The notes beneath the pieces are model-generated. The model searched no databases. It was given only the letters and a program-made list of their open reading frames with translations, and was not told the origin of the DNA. The position numbers were made by a program, and so were the translations under genes. A stretch of 64,000 bases of DNA, taken from positions 1,830,325 to 1,894,324 of the forward strand of contig JBOZIK010000001.1 in the NCBI GenBank assembly GCA_051453625.1. The letters run 5' to 3'. Position 1 is the stretch's first letter. Every line of letters begins with the position of its first letter. This document shows positions 33,182-44,670 of this stretch, piece after piece. Source of the stretch: Welwitschia mirabilis (taxonomy: Eukaryota > Gnetophyta > Gnetopsida > Welwitschiales).

Positions 33182-34420
33182 TGTTATGGTGCCAAATTGT
33201 ATGTTTGTGATGGGGTATTTTGAGTACTTTTACAAGACATTTAGATAGGTTTAAGTGGAAATTAATTATTATTGATAATCAAGGAGATAATCATGAAAAC
33301 ACGTAATTATTAGTACATTTAAAGGTCTTTTGGATAAGTTCTAATGCTTATCATTCTAAGGAGAAGTTAATAATTTACAAAGCTAAATTCACTTGGATAA
33401 AGAGTTTAAGAACTTATTGTCCCCTTTACCATTTAGATAATAATCCAAAAGATAGCATGCTAAAAGCTGATAATGGACCTAACTAGACTGATGTAGAAGC
33501 TAATGTTAGATTATTTCTGTTGCATTGTCCTCTTTGTCATCTAGACAATAGTCAAGATGCCATCTAGCTATAGCAAATGCATCAAACTTTACCTAGCTTT
33601 AATAATGTGTTAAATGTGCCCTTGTCTAGTCCTACTAGGGTTGCATCAGATTGTTGTATTTTTTATTTTTATGATATTTATTATGATAAATACCTCCTTC
33701 ATCCTCACTTTGACTTTCATTTTCTTTAATACTTGAAAATCTTATGATAGGAGATTAAATGGCAGGGGATCCATCCATTATTGTAGAGATAATTCATTTT
33801 TGGTATTGGGCTATGTATCCTTCATTGAGGTGCTGTTGCTTTATAACAAGATGTTAGTTCAACATTAAGGAAAATTTTATTTTAGTTTTATTATGTGCAT
33901 CTCCTTATGGTTTATGTTGGTTATGATTCAGTGACAACTTCATAGTTGATATAGATCATGAGGATAACCTTTATTAAGGTTAAAATCATTAGTTTAGATT
34001 TTGCATTACATTTCATAGCATAATACTTGCATATTTTATATATTCTATTTGACATACCTGATAGCTTAGATTGGTCAGGTTTAGTGACAGTTTCGTTAAT
34101 TGATCCAGGTTATAAAGGATCAAGTTTATAATAGGAATATTTGGTAGTTAGATAGATATTTCATTTAGAATAGTTTTCATTTGCATTTCATTGTATTAGT
34201 ATGTTTATTTTGCATTGTTTTTAATTTCAACTTTTATAAATGAAAAAAATATAAAAATACTTTGCTTAAAATCAATTCTCTAACATCAAATCTAGTGGCT
34301 TCGACTAATTATGATATTCAGGTTAACTTTTATCTATACTAGTGTACATTTTATACTAATAGTTGTGATTGATAGGATTTGCTTAAGGATGTGATAATTG
34401 TATAAACACGCATCATAACA
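33182..34420 (+). repeat. LTR C, 5' LTR of Athila derivative
   Basis: Starts TGTTATGGTGCCAAATTG and ends CATCATAACA before the PBS. Homologous to LTR A, LTR D and, less closely, LTRs B and E. Contains palindromic motif copies at 33415-33459 and 33521-33567. An AT-rich TTTTATATATTC near 34035 is the only TATA candidate. Same length as LTR D. Confidence 0.87.
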
Positions 34421-34440
34421 TTTTGGCATTGTTTCAGGAA
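34421..34440 (+). other. Primer binding site of Athila derivative
   Basis: TTTTGGCATTGTTTCAGGAA directly follows LTR C; a decayed TTTGGCGCCGTTGCCGGGGA. LTR A is followed by a better preserved version at 12372-12390. Confidence 0.7.
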
Positions 34441-36518
34441 AGGCCACAAGGAGCTAGAGGAGTATCATTACCTAGATAAGTATTTTGGATTTGAATTTGG
34501 GTTATTTATTTATTATAACATTGTATTTTTACTAAATATACTATAGCTTTTATTTTCATATTTTTGATTTCCATTGCACAATAAAGTCCCTGTCATCCTC
34601 TATTTCATCTAGGTGACATAGGTAGATGATCATCTAGGGTTAGGATTTTTTTTCTTTTTTTTTTTAAGTTCTATTTCATTTTCTATTGCATAAAAAGTTG
34701 ATATGATCTCCTCTATTGTCCAGACAACATAGGCAGATTACTATTAATGTTATTTTTGTTCTATTTTTTGGTGAATTTGTTTTCTCTATTACTATTTTCT
34801 ATTTTCTAATGGTCATTCGGGATATCATTCAGATGATAATAGAGATGATGATTATGTAAGAATTTTTTTGAGCATGCAGAGACATGGTAAAATCTAATGA
34901 AAAGAAGATAAGGCTTGCTCAACTACAAATAAAACTTAAGTATGCATATCCTAGTAAGTAAATTTTAAAAATTAAAGAAATTTTTTTTACAAAAGCTTTT
35001 AAAATAAGTCTCATAAATAATAGAATAAAAGTAAAAAAAATTATCCCTTCTTCATAAATGTCAAAATTTAACAAATAGCATCGTATAGTATACTAATTAT
35101 GATAGGAACATATAATTCAAATGCAAACATTATAGTTGAAGAGTTAATTACTAAAAGGAAATGAGATATCTAAAAGCCTTTTTATTACCTATTTTTAATG
35201 ATGTAGAATATACAATTAAGAATTAGTTTTATTAGTCTTTTTAATCTACATCTATGAATAATGAGAATAGGACCGTTGGAGAAATATTGGCTAAATGAAC
35301 GAGAAATGTGAGAATTTCTAAGAATAGTGATAAAAGATCACTTTGAGAAACATTAGTAGAAATAAGTATAAATGTAAGGATCTCATAGGATAATTGAAAA
35401 ATAATAGTTCAAGAAATATTTGTGGAAAGAATGTGAACAATACCAAATGATGTTAAGACTATGAATTAAATCGCTTCATCTTTTCAACCTCCTTATTCCT
35501 CCATTGTCCACTTCTTTTAAAAATTTATGTGAAAATGACAATAAAGAGTTTCAACATTTTATGGATTTCACCTCTTAGTGAAATATCTTATAATCATTTT
35601 AGTGAACCTATCCATCTTCCCTAAATTACTATGAAGAAGAAGATCCATCTCCCATGAATTACTATGAAGAAAGAAATTACTATGCTTAAGAAATGATTGA
35701 CAAAATTAAAAAGAAATGAGCAGATACCTACCACAATTTATAAATTTAAAACAAGAACATAGCAAATCTAATTGAGATCCCTTAGCAAGAGTTATTACAA
35801 AATCAACTATCTCAAATTTCTTTTACAATACAACAAACCTATCCTACTCTTTCTACTACTTTCCACCTTGAGAAAAAGGAAGAGAACTTAGAAATAAGTA
35901 GTAAATATTCTTCCTTTTAAATAGAAAATTAAATTATGAATTAATATACAACATCCCACTCACTAGGAGATGGATAAAAAGAGGACAATATTGATTCAAC
36001 TCAACTATTCAATAATAAGAATGAAAATAATTATCCATCAGATGATGACATTGAGATACTAGATTATATCCTTGACATCCACCTATTAATTGGGAATCTA
36101 AATGAAAAAGAAGAATTATTTCATAAATAATTTAAAAATTTTTAAACCCAGGACTAAAATAATGATCACATATCTCTTTCTGATCTTTTTGATGAACCTA
36201 ATAATTTGGAGAATAATGACAGGTAATGATGTAATGAAGAAAAGGAGGATAAGAAAAAAGATGATGAGCACATCTATCTTTATGATTTTTTTAATGAATC
36301 CAACAACTTAAAAACTGACAACAATATTCAACAAAGCAATAATGAGTATAATGAAGAAGAGGAAGATATAATTAAAGATAATAAAAAAGAAAACGAAGGA
36401 AGCATTCAATAAAGTAATGATGAAGACAATAATGAGGAGGAGAAAAATAATGAAGAGCCCATATAAAATCAACCAAACTTAAAAAGAATAAAATTATTTT
36501 TTTTAATGTAACAATCTA
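34441..36518 (+). pseudogene. Leader and gag-like region of Athila derivative
   Basis: Homologous to 12391-14412. Leader with two palindromic motifs (34588-34630, 34699-34740). Then broken coding-like DNA containing ATG-AAG-AAG Tyr/Glu-rich phrases (NYYEE near 35620-35690), a Gln/Leu stretch, and a 3' acidic region with repeated phrases: SDLFDEPNNLENND near 36179-36220 and DFFNESNNLKTDNN near 36286-36325. These look like an internal protein repeat of roughly 35-40 residues. No zinc knuckle seen; gag identity is by position only. Confidence 0.55.
34588..34740 (+). repeat. Two palindromic motif copies in leader (copy 2)
   Basis: The copy at 34588-34630 is the clearest inverted repeat: left arm GTCATCCTCTATTTCATC, right arm GTGACATAGGTAGATGAT, spaced by a few bases; the right arm reverse complement is ATCATCTACCTATGTCAC. 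The second copy is at 34699-34740. Same spacing in copy 1. Confidence 0.62.
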
Positions 36519-36899
36519 ACATAAAAAATCTACACATGCTTCTCCATTGTTTTCACTTATAATTTCATGCAAAACCACTAATAATATTCTTACATCTATT
36601 CCTATTCCACATTATCTTGTGATCTTAACAATGGTTACCTTGATCCATCTCTTCCATTAGAACATTCATGTAATTCTCACAATCACACCCCTTTCATTGA
36701 ATTTAATGAAATACATAACTTTGATGATTCTATTCTTAATACCTCTTAATCTCTTCCTTTTAAAACTCCATGTGATACTCAAAGTAATATCCTTCCCTCT
36801 TCTACCAAGTTCACTTTACCTCATACCTTTAATGATTAATCTCTTCAAAAGTTTAACTTGAAATATCTTGGAATTTTAAATTAGAATAAATCTTATCTT
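36519..36899 (+). other. Unassigned stretch in Athila derivative
   Basis: Pyrimidine-rich, reads as a long but broken frame with Ser, His, Pro and Asn-rich content (for example HSCNSHNHTPFIEFNEIHN near 36660-36720). It starts where copy 1 is cut off (14412). I do not recognise a domain. The pol deletion of this element must lie at or after this point. Confidence 0.45.
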
Positions 36900-38940
36900 C
36901 TTGATTATTATCCATGCTTATAATTGAATCTTAAGAAGCTTCTCAACCTTATTAAAACTTGTAAAAATCCCTCAGAAACTTTCTAGATCCATTCTTTGAG
37001 TAATGCCTTAAATAAATTATGTAATGCTACTTATGATTTATGACGTTTCAATAAGAAAATATCAATGAAATTTATTACTTCTTCATCTCTTATTTGGATT
37101 TTAAAATTTATGCTTTCAAATTTTTATCCTTTTATGCTCTCTTCCTCCAATTAATTTTACTCCAAAGTGATTGTATAACTTTTATGTTTTATCAATTAGT
37201 TTCTATTTAATTTAGCCCTTATTTTTCTAAAAAGTACAATACTTGAAGTGCATCTTTTACATAACTTGCTAACCTCTTAATGATTAGGTCCTTATCTTTT
37301 AGAAAACGTACATTCTAATTACTTAATTGAAATATTTTAATTCAAACACTTGATGGATTCAGAGAGTTAATATATACAAGGTTAAAAATCTATGTAATAC
37401 CTATCAATTAAATGTTGAACATGATAGGAGCACTTCTCTTAGAAATCCTCCTGTCATTATCTCAATTCTTCCTTAGTAATTTCCTTGGGTGAACATCATG
37501 CTATCACTTGAATATATTTAATTTTACTTATATATTACTTTATAAAGTTACTATAACCATTAAATTTTTTACTTGGTAATTTCAAAATGATAAGATTGGA
37601 TTCATCCAATCTTAAGATATTGTATGTCTATGAACTTCATTTTGAAGGAAGATGCTTCAATTCTTTTCTTTTCTCTTAATGGTATGAGTCTTCAATTGTT
37701 TAAGTATTTCCGCTCTTTTTTTTTCATCTCATTATTTCATCCTTTTCCTTAAGAGTATTTGGTTATGTGGGATACTTTATTTCATTATAGAAAAAATAAA
37801 GGAAGAAATAATAACCATTATCTTATATATCTTAGCTCAAATCATGATCACCCTGACGTCCTATCGTAAGTGTACTAGGCAAATTTTCCCAAGAGGAGCC
37901 TTTAGAAGTGTGATATGATAGCTGCAAAAACTCTACTAGAGGGTCAATTAGCTATGCTTTACATGTAGGTTTTTACTCCTCTGATAGTCATTGCACTCCC
38001 CTCATCATGAAAACTAAGTATCACTTAGAGGCTATGGGATTAGTGATCTTTTGATATCATTAGAAGAATTGCTTGTTTTCTAGACTCATTGTGTATATAG
38101 TACTTTTACATGATCATTTTAATTTTTTAAATTAGGTGTTATTTTTCGATGTGAAAAGATGAGTCCATTTCTGAGCAACTTTTGAGCTTATCATTTATTA
38201 ATTAAAAACATTAGATATACTTGATATCATCATAATCATTGACTATTCAAGTAGTACATTATGAAGTTGTTACATTATATCATGCATCATTAATCAAGTG
38301 ATTTTATGATTTCTACCAAGAGAGTTTACTAGATTGGGATTTTGGGTAGGTAAATAATTTTCTTCATGTTCCTATTTATCCATTTTAATTGTGTTTTCCT
38401 TAGTTATTTTACTTAGTATTTTAAAGTCATTTATATCCTTTGTTAGCATAATATTTAGGATTTAATTATTCATTAGTTTTCTTGTTGTTTTTTATTTTTA
38501 TTTAATGGTTTTTATCCATAAGGATTATCTTTATATAAGATGTTTCTTTCATTCATGATAATGTCTTTTTAACTCCTTTTTTGAGTTTTTGATACATCCA
38601 CTTATAAAACTTAAATTATTATTGGGTTTGGATACATTTAAGAAGTTTCTTTAGCATTGATTCTCTCTCTTGGTACATCATCATTGTCCTATCCTACTAC
38701 TCTTTTCTCTTGCCTTGGATTCTTTCCACTTTTGACTCCTTTACTATGATCATTTTGATAATGATTATTAGCTNNNNNNNNNNNNNNNNNNNNNNNNNNN
38801 NNNNNNNNNNNNNNNNNNNNNNNNNNNNNNNNNNNNNNNNNNNNNNNNNNNNNNNNNNNNNNNNNNNNNNNNNTATGAATTATATGAATTTTTTACCTCT
38901 TATATTTTTAATAACTTTTGAGATGATAAAGTGTTATTTG
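36900..38940 (+). repeat. Tandem unit 1: integrase tail plus 3' segment (100-N gap inside)
   Basis: First of two direct copies with a period of about 2.08-2.17 kb. It contains a decayed integrase C-terminus (LGPYLLENVHSN near 37285-37325, in pieces) followed by long non-coding DNA. Landmarks shared with unit 2: TTACTTCTTCATCTCTTATTTG (37075) against 39151, and 'GTTACATTATATCATGCATC' near 38268 against 40433. Gap at 38774-38873. Confidence 0.75.
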
Positions 38941-38979
38941 GTCATATGTTAATTTTGAAAGGCCTTACCTCCTTAATAA

Positions 38980-41020
38980 AAATATATAGCTTGATTTGAA
39001 TGTTACAAAGATTTTGAATCTCACTAGATAATCTAAAAAGGCTTTAAAAAATCCTTGGATCCTTTATTTAAGTAGCTCCTTGCATGTATTATGTAATGAT
39101 AATCATGATTTACATTGTTTTAGTAAAAGATTAATTTTTAATAGAATTTATCACTTCTTCATATCTTATTTAGATTTTGAAATTTTTGCTATTAAAGTTT
39201 TATCCTTTACTATTTTTACCTCTAATATATTTTATTCAAAAATAATTGTATATATTTTATGTTTTATTAATTGATTTCTATTTGGTTTGATTCTTATTTT
39301 TTTGAAAAAGTACAATATCTTATGATAATAGCCTTTTTCTTTTCTTTTAAGTAAAATGCTGGATCTAAATAAAGCTTGTTTCTAGTTTGCTTTAGTATTT
39401 TCTTTTGATTTTATGCTTTTAGATTTTTGTCCTTGGTTTTTATTTTTATTTTACATAGTAAGTTAACCTCTAAATGGTTAGGTTCTTATCTTTTAGAAAA
39501 AGTGCATTCTAATGGCTTAGTTAAGATTTACAATTTGAATACTAAAAAAATTCAAAACATGAATAAAGGTAAAAATCCATGAGTCATCAAATCTTGAGCA
39601 TGATAGAATCACTTATCTTTGAAGTCGTTCTGCCATTATTTGGATTCTTTCTTAGTTGATTCCTTTGGTCGACATCATGCTATCATTTGAATATATTTAA
39701 ATTAACTTATGCTTCACTTTATGAAGTTATTAGGATTAGTAATCATTCACTTGAACATTTCAAAGTGATAATATTGGATTCACTCAATTTTAAGATATTT
39801 ATTTGTCTATGAACTTTCTTTTCGCCTTGGATTTTATGTTTTCTCTTACTGGTATGAATTTTTAGTTATTTGGGAATGTTATTCCTTGTTTTTCATCTCA
39901 TTTTTTCATCTTCATCTTTTAAAGTATGTGGTCATGTGGGATTTGTTCATTTCAATAAAAAAGGGGAAAAAAAGAAAAGGAAATAATGACCATGATTTAT
40001 TATTTTTGTGTTAAATGCATGGTCACCGTGATTTCTTATCAAACCAAGATAAATTTTTCCTAAGAGAAATCTTTGGCAGTGTTGATAGCTATGGGAACTC
40101 TAATGAGGGTTTAGTTGATCATACTTCATAAGTCATTACTCCTCTAACTATGGTTGCACTTCCCTCATTATGGATTAATAATAAAAGATTTGAAGCTATG
40201 GGGTTAATGGTGTTCTAGATATTAGCAGAGATATTAATTATTTCCTAAATTCCTAGTACATCTAGTATTCTACATGATCATTTCATTTTTAAGGATTTAG
40301 ATGTATCTTAAGGTGTGATCAAGTGAGTACATTTCTAAGCAGCTTTTGATCTTATCATTCATTAATTGAAAACATTAGATATACTTGGCATTATCATAAT
40401 TACTACATATTCGAGTGATAGTTTATGGAAGTTTTTACATTATTTCATGCATTATTAATTAGGTAATTTTATGATTTCTTTCAAGGAAATTTATTAGATT
40501 CAAATTAAGGGTAGATACACAATCTTCTTGATGTTCTTTATTGTCCATTTTAGTTTTGTTTTTCTTAGTTGTTTTGCTTGGTATTTCAAAGTCCATTCTA
40601 TACATTTTCATAATGAATACTTAGGACTTGATCATTTAGTAGTTTTCTTATTGTCTTGACATTTTTTTCCACTTGTAGTTTTTATATTTAGGAGTTGGCT
40701 TTCTTTTAGCACTTTGAACAGATGTTGTTCCTTTAGTTTATGATGATAATTTTTTTCATTTTTTAAGCATCTTTTCATGTTTTAATACATACTTAAATCA
40801 TTTTAAGATCATATTTGTTGAGTTCTTTACCCATGCTTCTTACTATTTGATACATTTGCATCCTTATCATTTCTCTTACTTTGAGCTCTTCTTATTTCCA
40901 AGCCTTATTCATCACAATTCTTAGTTGTTTTCCATCTTTTAAACTTTTTAATAAATTTTTGAGACCTTCACGATGCCATCTGATCCTAACTAATTTTGCT
41001 AATGATTTTATTTTTCTAAT
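38980..41020 (+). repeat. Tandem unit 2: integrase tail plus 3' segment
   Basis: Second copy. The integrase tail is clearer here: KLTSKWLGSYLLEKVHSNGL, then VKIYNLNTKKIQNMN, about 39463-39560, which matches the Athila 'GPY.VEEV..NG...I......KVNGQRLK' end of pol. Downstream DNA is also homologous, in reverse orientation, to the 3' region of the element at the right end of the window (61490-62815), which shows that this is the normal 3' part of the family. Confidence 0.77.
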
Positions 41021-41959
41021 GTTTTAAAAGACCTATTGTCCACATGGTTATTTAGATGACATGGAGGGTGATAGACTAAGATTTTTTAAAAACTATAGCA
41101 TTAATATCTTTTTCCTTAGTTTTTTCATTCTTGCACCTTTTCTCTCCATTCTCTCATAAGGCACACTTCATGCTTAGGTCCACCAGTGTTCTTAAAACCT
41201 TATTTGATCAAATTCGACCACTGTTTACTAGATTTCATAATATTTTTACAAAATGAGGTATGTTTCTCTCTCCCTCATTATTTTTGATTTTTTCTTCCAT
41301 TTCTCAACCTTTCAGAGTGTAGTTTTTGTGTCGAATGTTTAGTTTTTTTTAAACTTCATTTTAAAACAAATAAATTTAATTTCCATGACATATTTCATGA
41401 GAAATATGAATTTTTATACTTTATGAGATTTAGAATTTTAACTTTAAAACTCATTTTATCTCACACTGTTAATTAAAACCTAGTGATGCTTATAGTTAAA
41501 ATGATTAGTGCGACAAGCTCTATACTTATACTAGATTAGCATTTCCATTTGATTACGTTCATTTTTTACCTTTATGAGGTCCATTTGTTTTATCTATCTA
41601 TATTTTCTCTCATAGTTTATGCCTTTTTCTCTCATACATTTAGGCAATATAGGACATATTGAACTTCTTGAAAATGGGATAGAAATATTTTTAAGATTTT
41701 TATACGAAAACCTATTTATGAGATCATTTTTTATCTTCCATAAGACACATTAGTGAAATTTGACTGTATCTTGTGTGATGCACATTACAACATTATTTAA
41801 CAAGTCATGCATTAGATAGACTAAATAGATAGAGTATAAGCCTAAGATTTCATCCTAGGAAGTTAGGCCATTATTAACTTCTATTATACAGATAAGTAAA
41901 CCAGCACATAGAGAGACACTTTAGTAATTTCATAAACAGAATCAAGCTTGAGGTTGATT
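41021..41959 (+). other. Unassigned 3' region of Athila derivative
   Basis: No duplicated counterpart and no clear frame. One palindromic motif relic at 41034-41075 (TTGTCCACATGG...GATGACATGGAGG). A short Pro/Leu-rich reading occurs near 41100-41260 but is not recognisable. Confidence 0.4.
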
Positions 41960-42330
41960 AGAGATTGATAAATTTACAACTTTAGTGGATTGTATGCACA
42001 AAGTATATTATGCATTAAAGATCAGAGATTTCTATGATACAATGCATATTGAGAAAATGTTAGAAGCATAAGGATGCATGGAAGATATGATTATAACTAT
42101 CATACATGGCCATGAAGTTTTCATTACCCTAGAATACATTACTACTATTATAGAGTTAAGAGGACTAAGGAGCATACACATCCATTCTGGTAGTGGTACA
42201 TAGGATCATAGAGCTTATGAAACTACATGAGACGTTCCAGAAAATGTTATAGAAGATAGGCATGGAGTATTTCTCATACATTTGTCACCTACATACAAGA
42301 TCCTACATAAAGGGCTAATCCCTAATATTA
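41960..42330 (+). pseudogene. Possible ATHILA ORF-1-type remnant
   Basis: A broken frame with RDFYDTMHIEKMLEA, then ITLEYITTIIELRGLRSIHI, then HSGSGT. The pattern of a 'F.TLEY.TY.ELTLEFLST' block followed by a Gly/Ser/Thr turn resembles the 'Arabidopsis retrotransposon ORF-1 (ATHILA)' family as I remember it. Location after pol fits the third coding region of Athila elements. Identity is tentative. Confidence 0.45.
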
Positions 42331-42589
42331 ACTTGTAATTTAATAATAATAATATTATTATAGTCCACTTGTGGATTTTGGTATTATTTTAATAGAGTAA
42401 ATAGATGGATTTACCATCATTCATATAAAGAAGACTTACATCCATGATAGAAGACATGGACATTCAGATCCCTAAGGAGGCTGAGAACAGTAGGCATCAA
42501 GACTAGTAGTGGATACTACATTAGAGTAGATGCATAATTTCTTAGCTAATACATCCTAAAAAATTAGAGGAACCATTGATTAGGACTTC

Positions 42590-42870
42590 ATAGAGTTATA
42601 GAAAAAGATGATCATGATGGAGGAGAGGATGATCTCGATGGAGCAAGGGATGACTATTATGGAGTGGTGAGTGCATGATATTAAGAAGTAGGTGATGGTC
42701 ATATGAGACTAAGTATTACACATTGAGAAAAGTATCACTATGAATATTCTAAAGGTAGTGCAAATCCAAGCAAAGAACATGATCCAGACTATTAAGGCCA
42801 TCATAAGTGCATATTTTCCTATTAAATAAGAGAATTTTGCTCCTCCTTCACTTGCATCTAGGGCCACTTA
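42590..42870 (+). pseudogene. Coiled-coil-like remnant after ORF-1-type segment
   Basis: Reads MMEERMISMEQGMTIMEW, then after a stop a run with VLHIEKSITMNI and IQAKNMIQTIKAIIS, with hydrophobic residues spaced in heptads. Probably the C-terminal part of the same old protein as 41960-42330. No function assigned. Confidence 0.4.
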
Positions 42871-43431
42871 ATAGATCTGATGTATTACTATTGTTGATGT
42901 ATTTTCCTTTTGTATATTGTACTAAAAAACTTATAGTTAATATATGCATATCATTTTGATTTATCATTATTACTTTCTTAATGATATATGCACATATTTC
43001 TTTTGGGATATCATTATTTATGATGCACATCATTTATTAGAAATATTATTATAATACCTTTTGATGATTTTTATAATGCTTTATGATTATTTTTATAATG
43101 TGCTAAATATTTTAAGTGGGGTGCTAATAAAATTTATGATCATTTTAATGTTTGCTTTCTGATGAATTTTTCATAGGTATCTATTTTATCAGCATAATTT
43201 TTTAGATTATCATTTCCTCCATCACCCAGAGGACATGTAGGATGATAGTAGGACCACACGATCCACTAAGATAAAATTTTTAGTTTGCTAGTTTTTAACA
43301 TTTAGTCCTACATGGTAAGATTTCTAAGTTTGATTTACATTTTCCTAGTTAATTTTTACCTTAGTCAATTTGGCTCATAATTGTAGTTGTTTACCTACTC
43401 TATTAAGGACTAATAAGGCTAAGTGAGAGGC
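42871..43431 (+). other. 3' untranslated segment and polypurine tract of Athila derivative
   Basis: AT-rich, with a palindromic motif relic at 43206-43250. The final 110 bases (from about 43330) are homologous to the minus-strand segment at 59980-60090 and end with a purine-rich tract, AAGTGAGAGGC, at about 43421-43431, next to LTR D. Confidence 0.65.
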
Positions 43432-44670
43432 TACATCACGATGCCAAATCATATGTTTTTGATTGGTTATTTTGAGTAATTTTATAGGACATTTAGCTAA
43501 GTTTAAGTGGAAATTGATGATTATTAAGAGTCAAAGAAATAATCATGAAAACATGAAATTACTAGTACATTTGGAGGAATTTTGAATAAATTCGAATACT
43601 TAGCATTCTAGGAAGGTGTTAATGATCCAAAAAGTAAATTCACTTCGATAAAGACCTTAAGAGTCTATTGTCCTCTTCATCATCTAGATGATAGACTAGA
43701 TGATGACATGCTGAAAGCTGACAATGATCCTGACTAGACTAAGCTGAAAGCAAATGTTGAATTATTGTTATGGAATAATTTCCTTTGTTATCTATAAAAT
43801 AGTTAAGATGACACCTAATTATAGTCAATGCACCAAACTTTATCTAACTTTACAATGTATCAAACATGTACTTCTTTAACATCACTATAGTTTCATCTAG
43901 TTGTTATGTTTTCTGTTTTTAGAATGTTTGTTTTAATAAATACCTTCTTCATCCTTGCTTTGAATTTCATCTTCTTTAGCATCTGAAAATCTTATGACAT
44001 GAGATCAAAGGGCAGGAGATCTATCCATTATTGTAGAGATAAGTCTTTCTTAGTGTTGGGTTATGTATCTTTCATTAAGATCTATTACTTTATAATAGGA
44101 TGTTGGTTTGACATTAATAAAAAGTTTGTTTTAGTTTTATTATGTGCATCTCCCTTATGGTTTATATTGGTTATGATTTGTGATAGCTTTATAGTTGATA
44201 TAGATCATGAGGGAAAACTTTATTAAGGTTGAAATCATTAGTTTAGATTTTGCATTGCATTTTAGTTTACATTTCATAACATAATACTTGCATGTTTTCT
44301 ACTTAGGTTGGCTAGGATTAGTGACAGTTTCCTTGATTGATCTAGTCTATATAGGGTTGATCTTTGTAATAGTGAGATTTAGTAGTTAGATAGATATTTT
44401 ATTTATGATAGGTTTTATTTATAATTCATTACATTAGTGTATTTATCGTGCATTTTTTTCTTACATCATTCTTTATTTCCATTTTTATAAACAAAAAAAT
44501 ACAAAAATATTTTTCTTAAAATCAATTCTCTAACTTCGATCCTAGTGCCTTTGATAGACTATGATATTTGGGTTAACTCTTATCTATGATACTGTGTGTT
44601 TCATGCAAATATTTGTGATTGACAGGATTTGATTAAAAATGAAATAATTACATAAATATGCACTACAATA
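43432..44670 (+). repeat. LTR D, 3' LTR of Athila derivative
   Basis: 1239 bp, from TACATCACGATGCC to GCACTACAATA, then target duplication CCTAT. Homologous to LTR C along its length. Palindromic motifs at 43662-43710 (TCATCATCTAGATGATAGAC core) and 43781-43825. The open stretch 43999-44226 is only a chance frame in LTR sequence; equivalent frames in LTRs A and C are broken. Confidence 0.87.

Larger units (their letters stand above)
33182..44670 (+). mobile_element. Complete Athila-like LTR retrotransposon derivative, internally deleted
   Basis: An 11.5-kb unit with two LTRs of 1239 bp each, an Athila-type PBS, a polypurine tract and a perfect 5-bp target duplication CCTAT (33177-33181 and 44671-44675). 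Removing it joins the chromovirus RNase H frame (KRNYPI / HDPKLATVIF). Its interior lacks protease, reverse transcriptase, RNase H and integrase core; only leader/gag-like sequence and, after it, two tandem copies of an integrase-tail plus 3' segment are present. It could only have moved with proteins supplied by a fuller relative, such as the element at the right end of the window. Confidence 0.85.

Noticed and set aside
43999-44226. 75-codon frame in LTR D
   Set aside because: The aligned positions of LTRs A and C contain stops and shifts; LTR sequence is not coding. Frame 30978-31166 (-), spanning RT and solo LTR B, is likewise chance.
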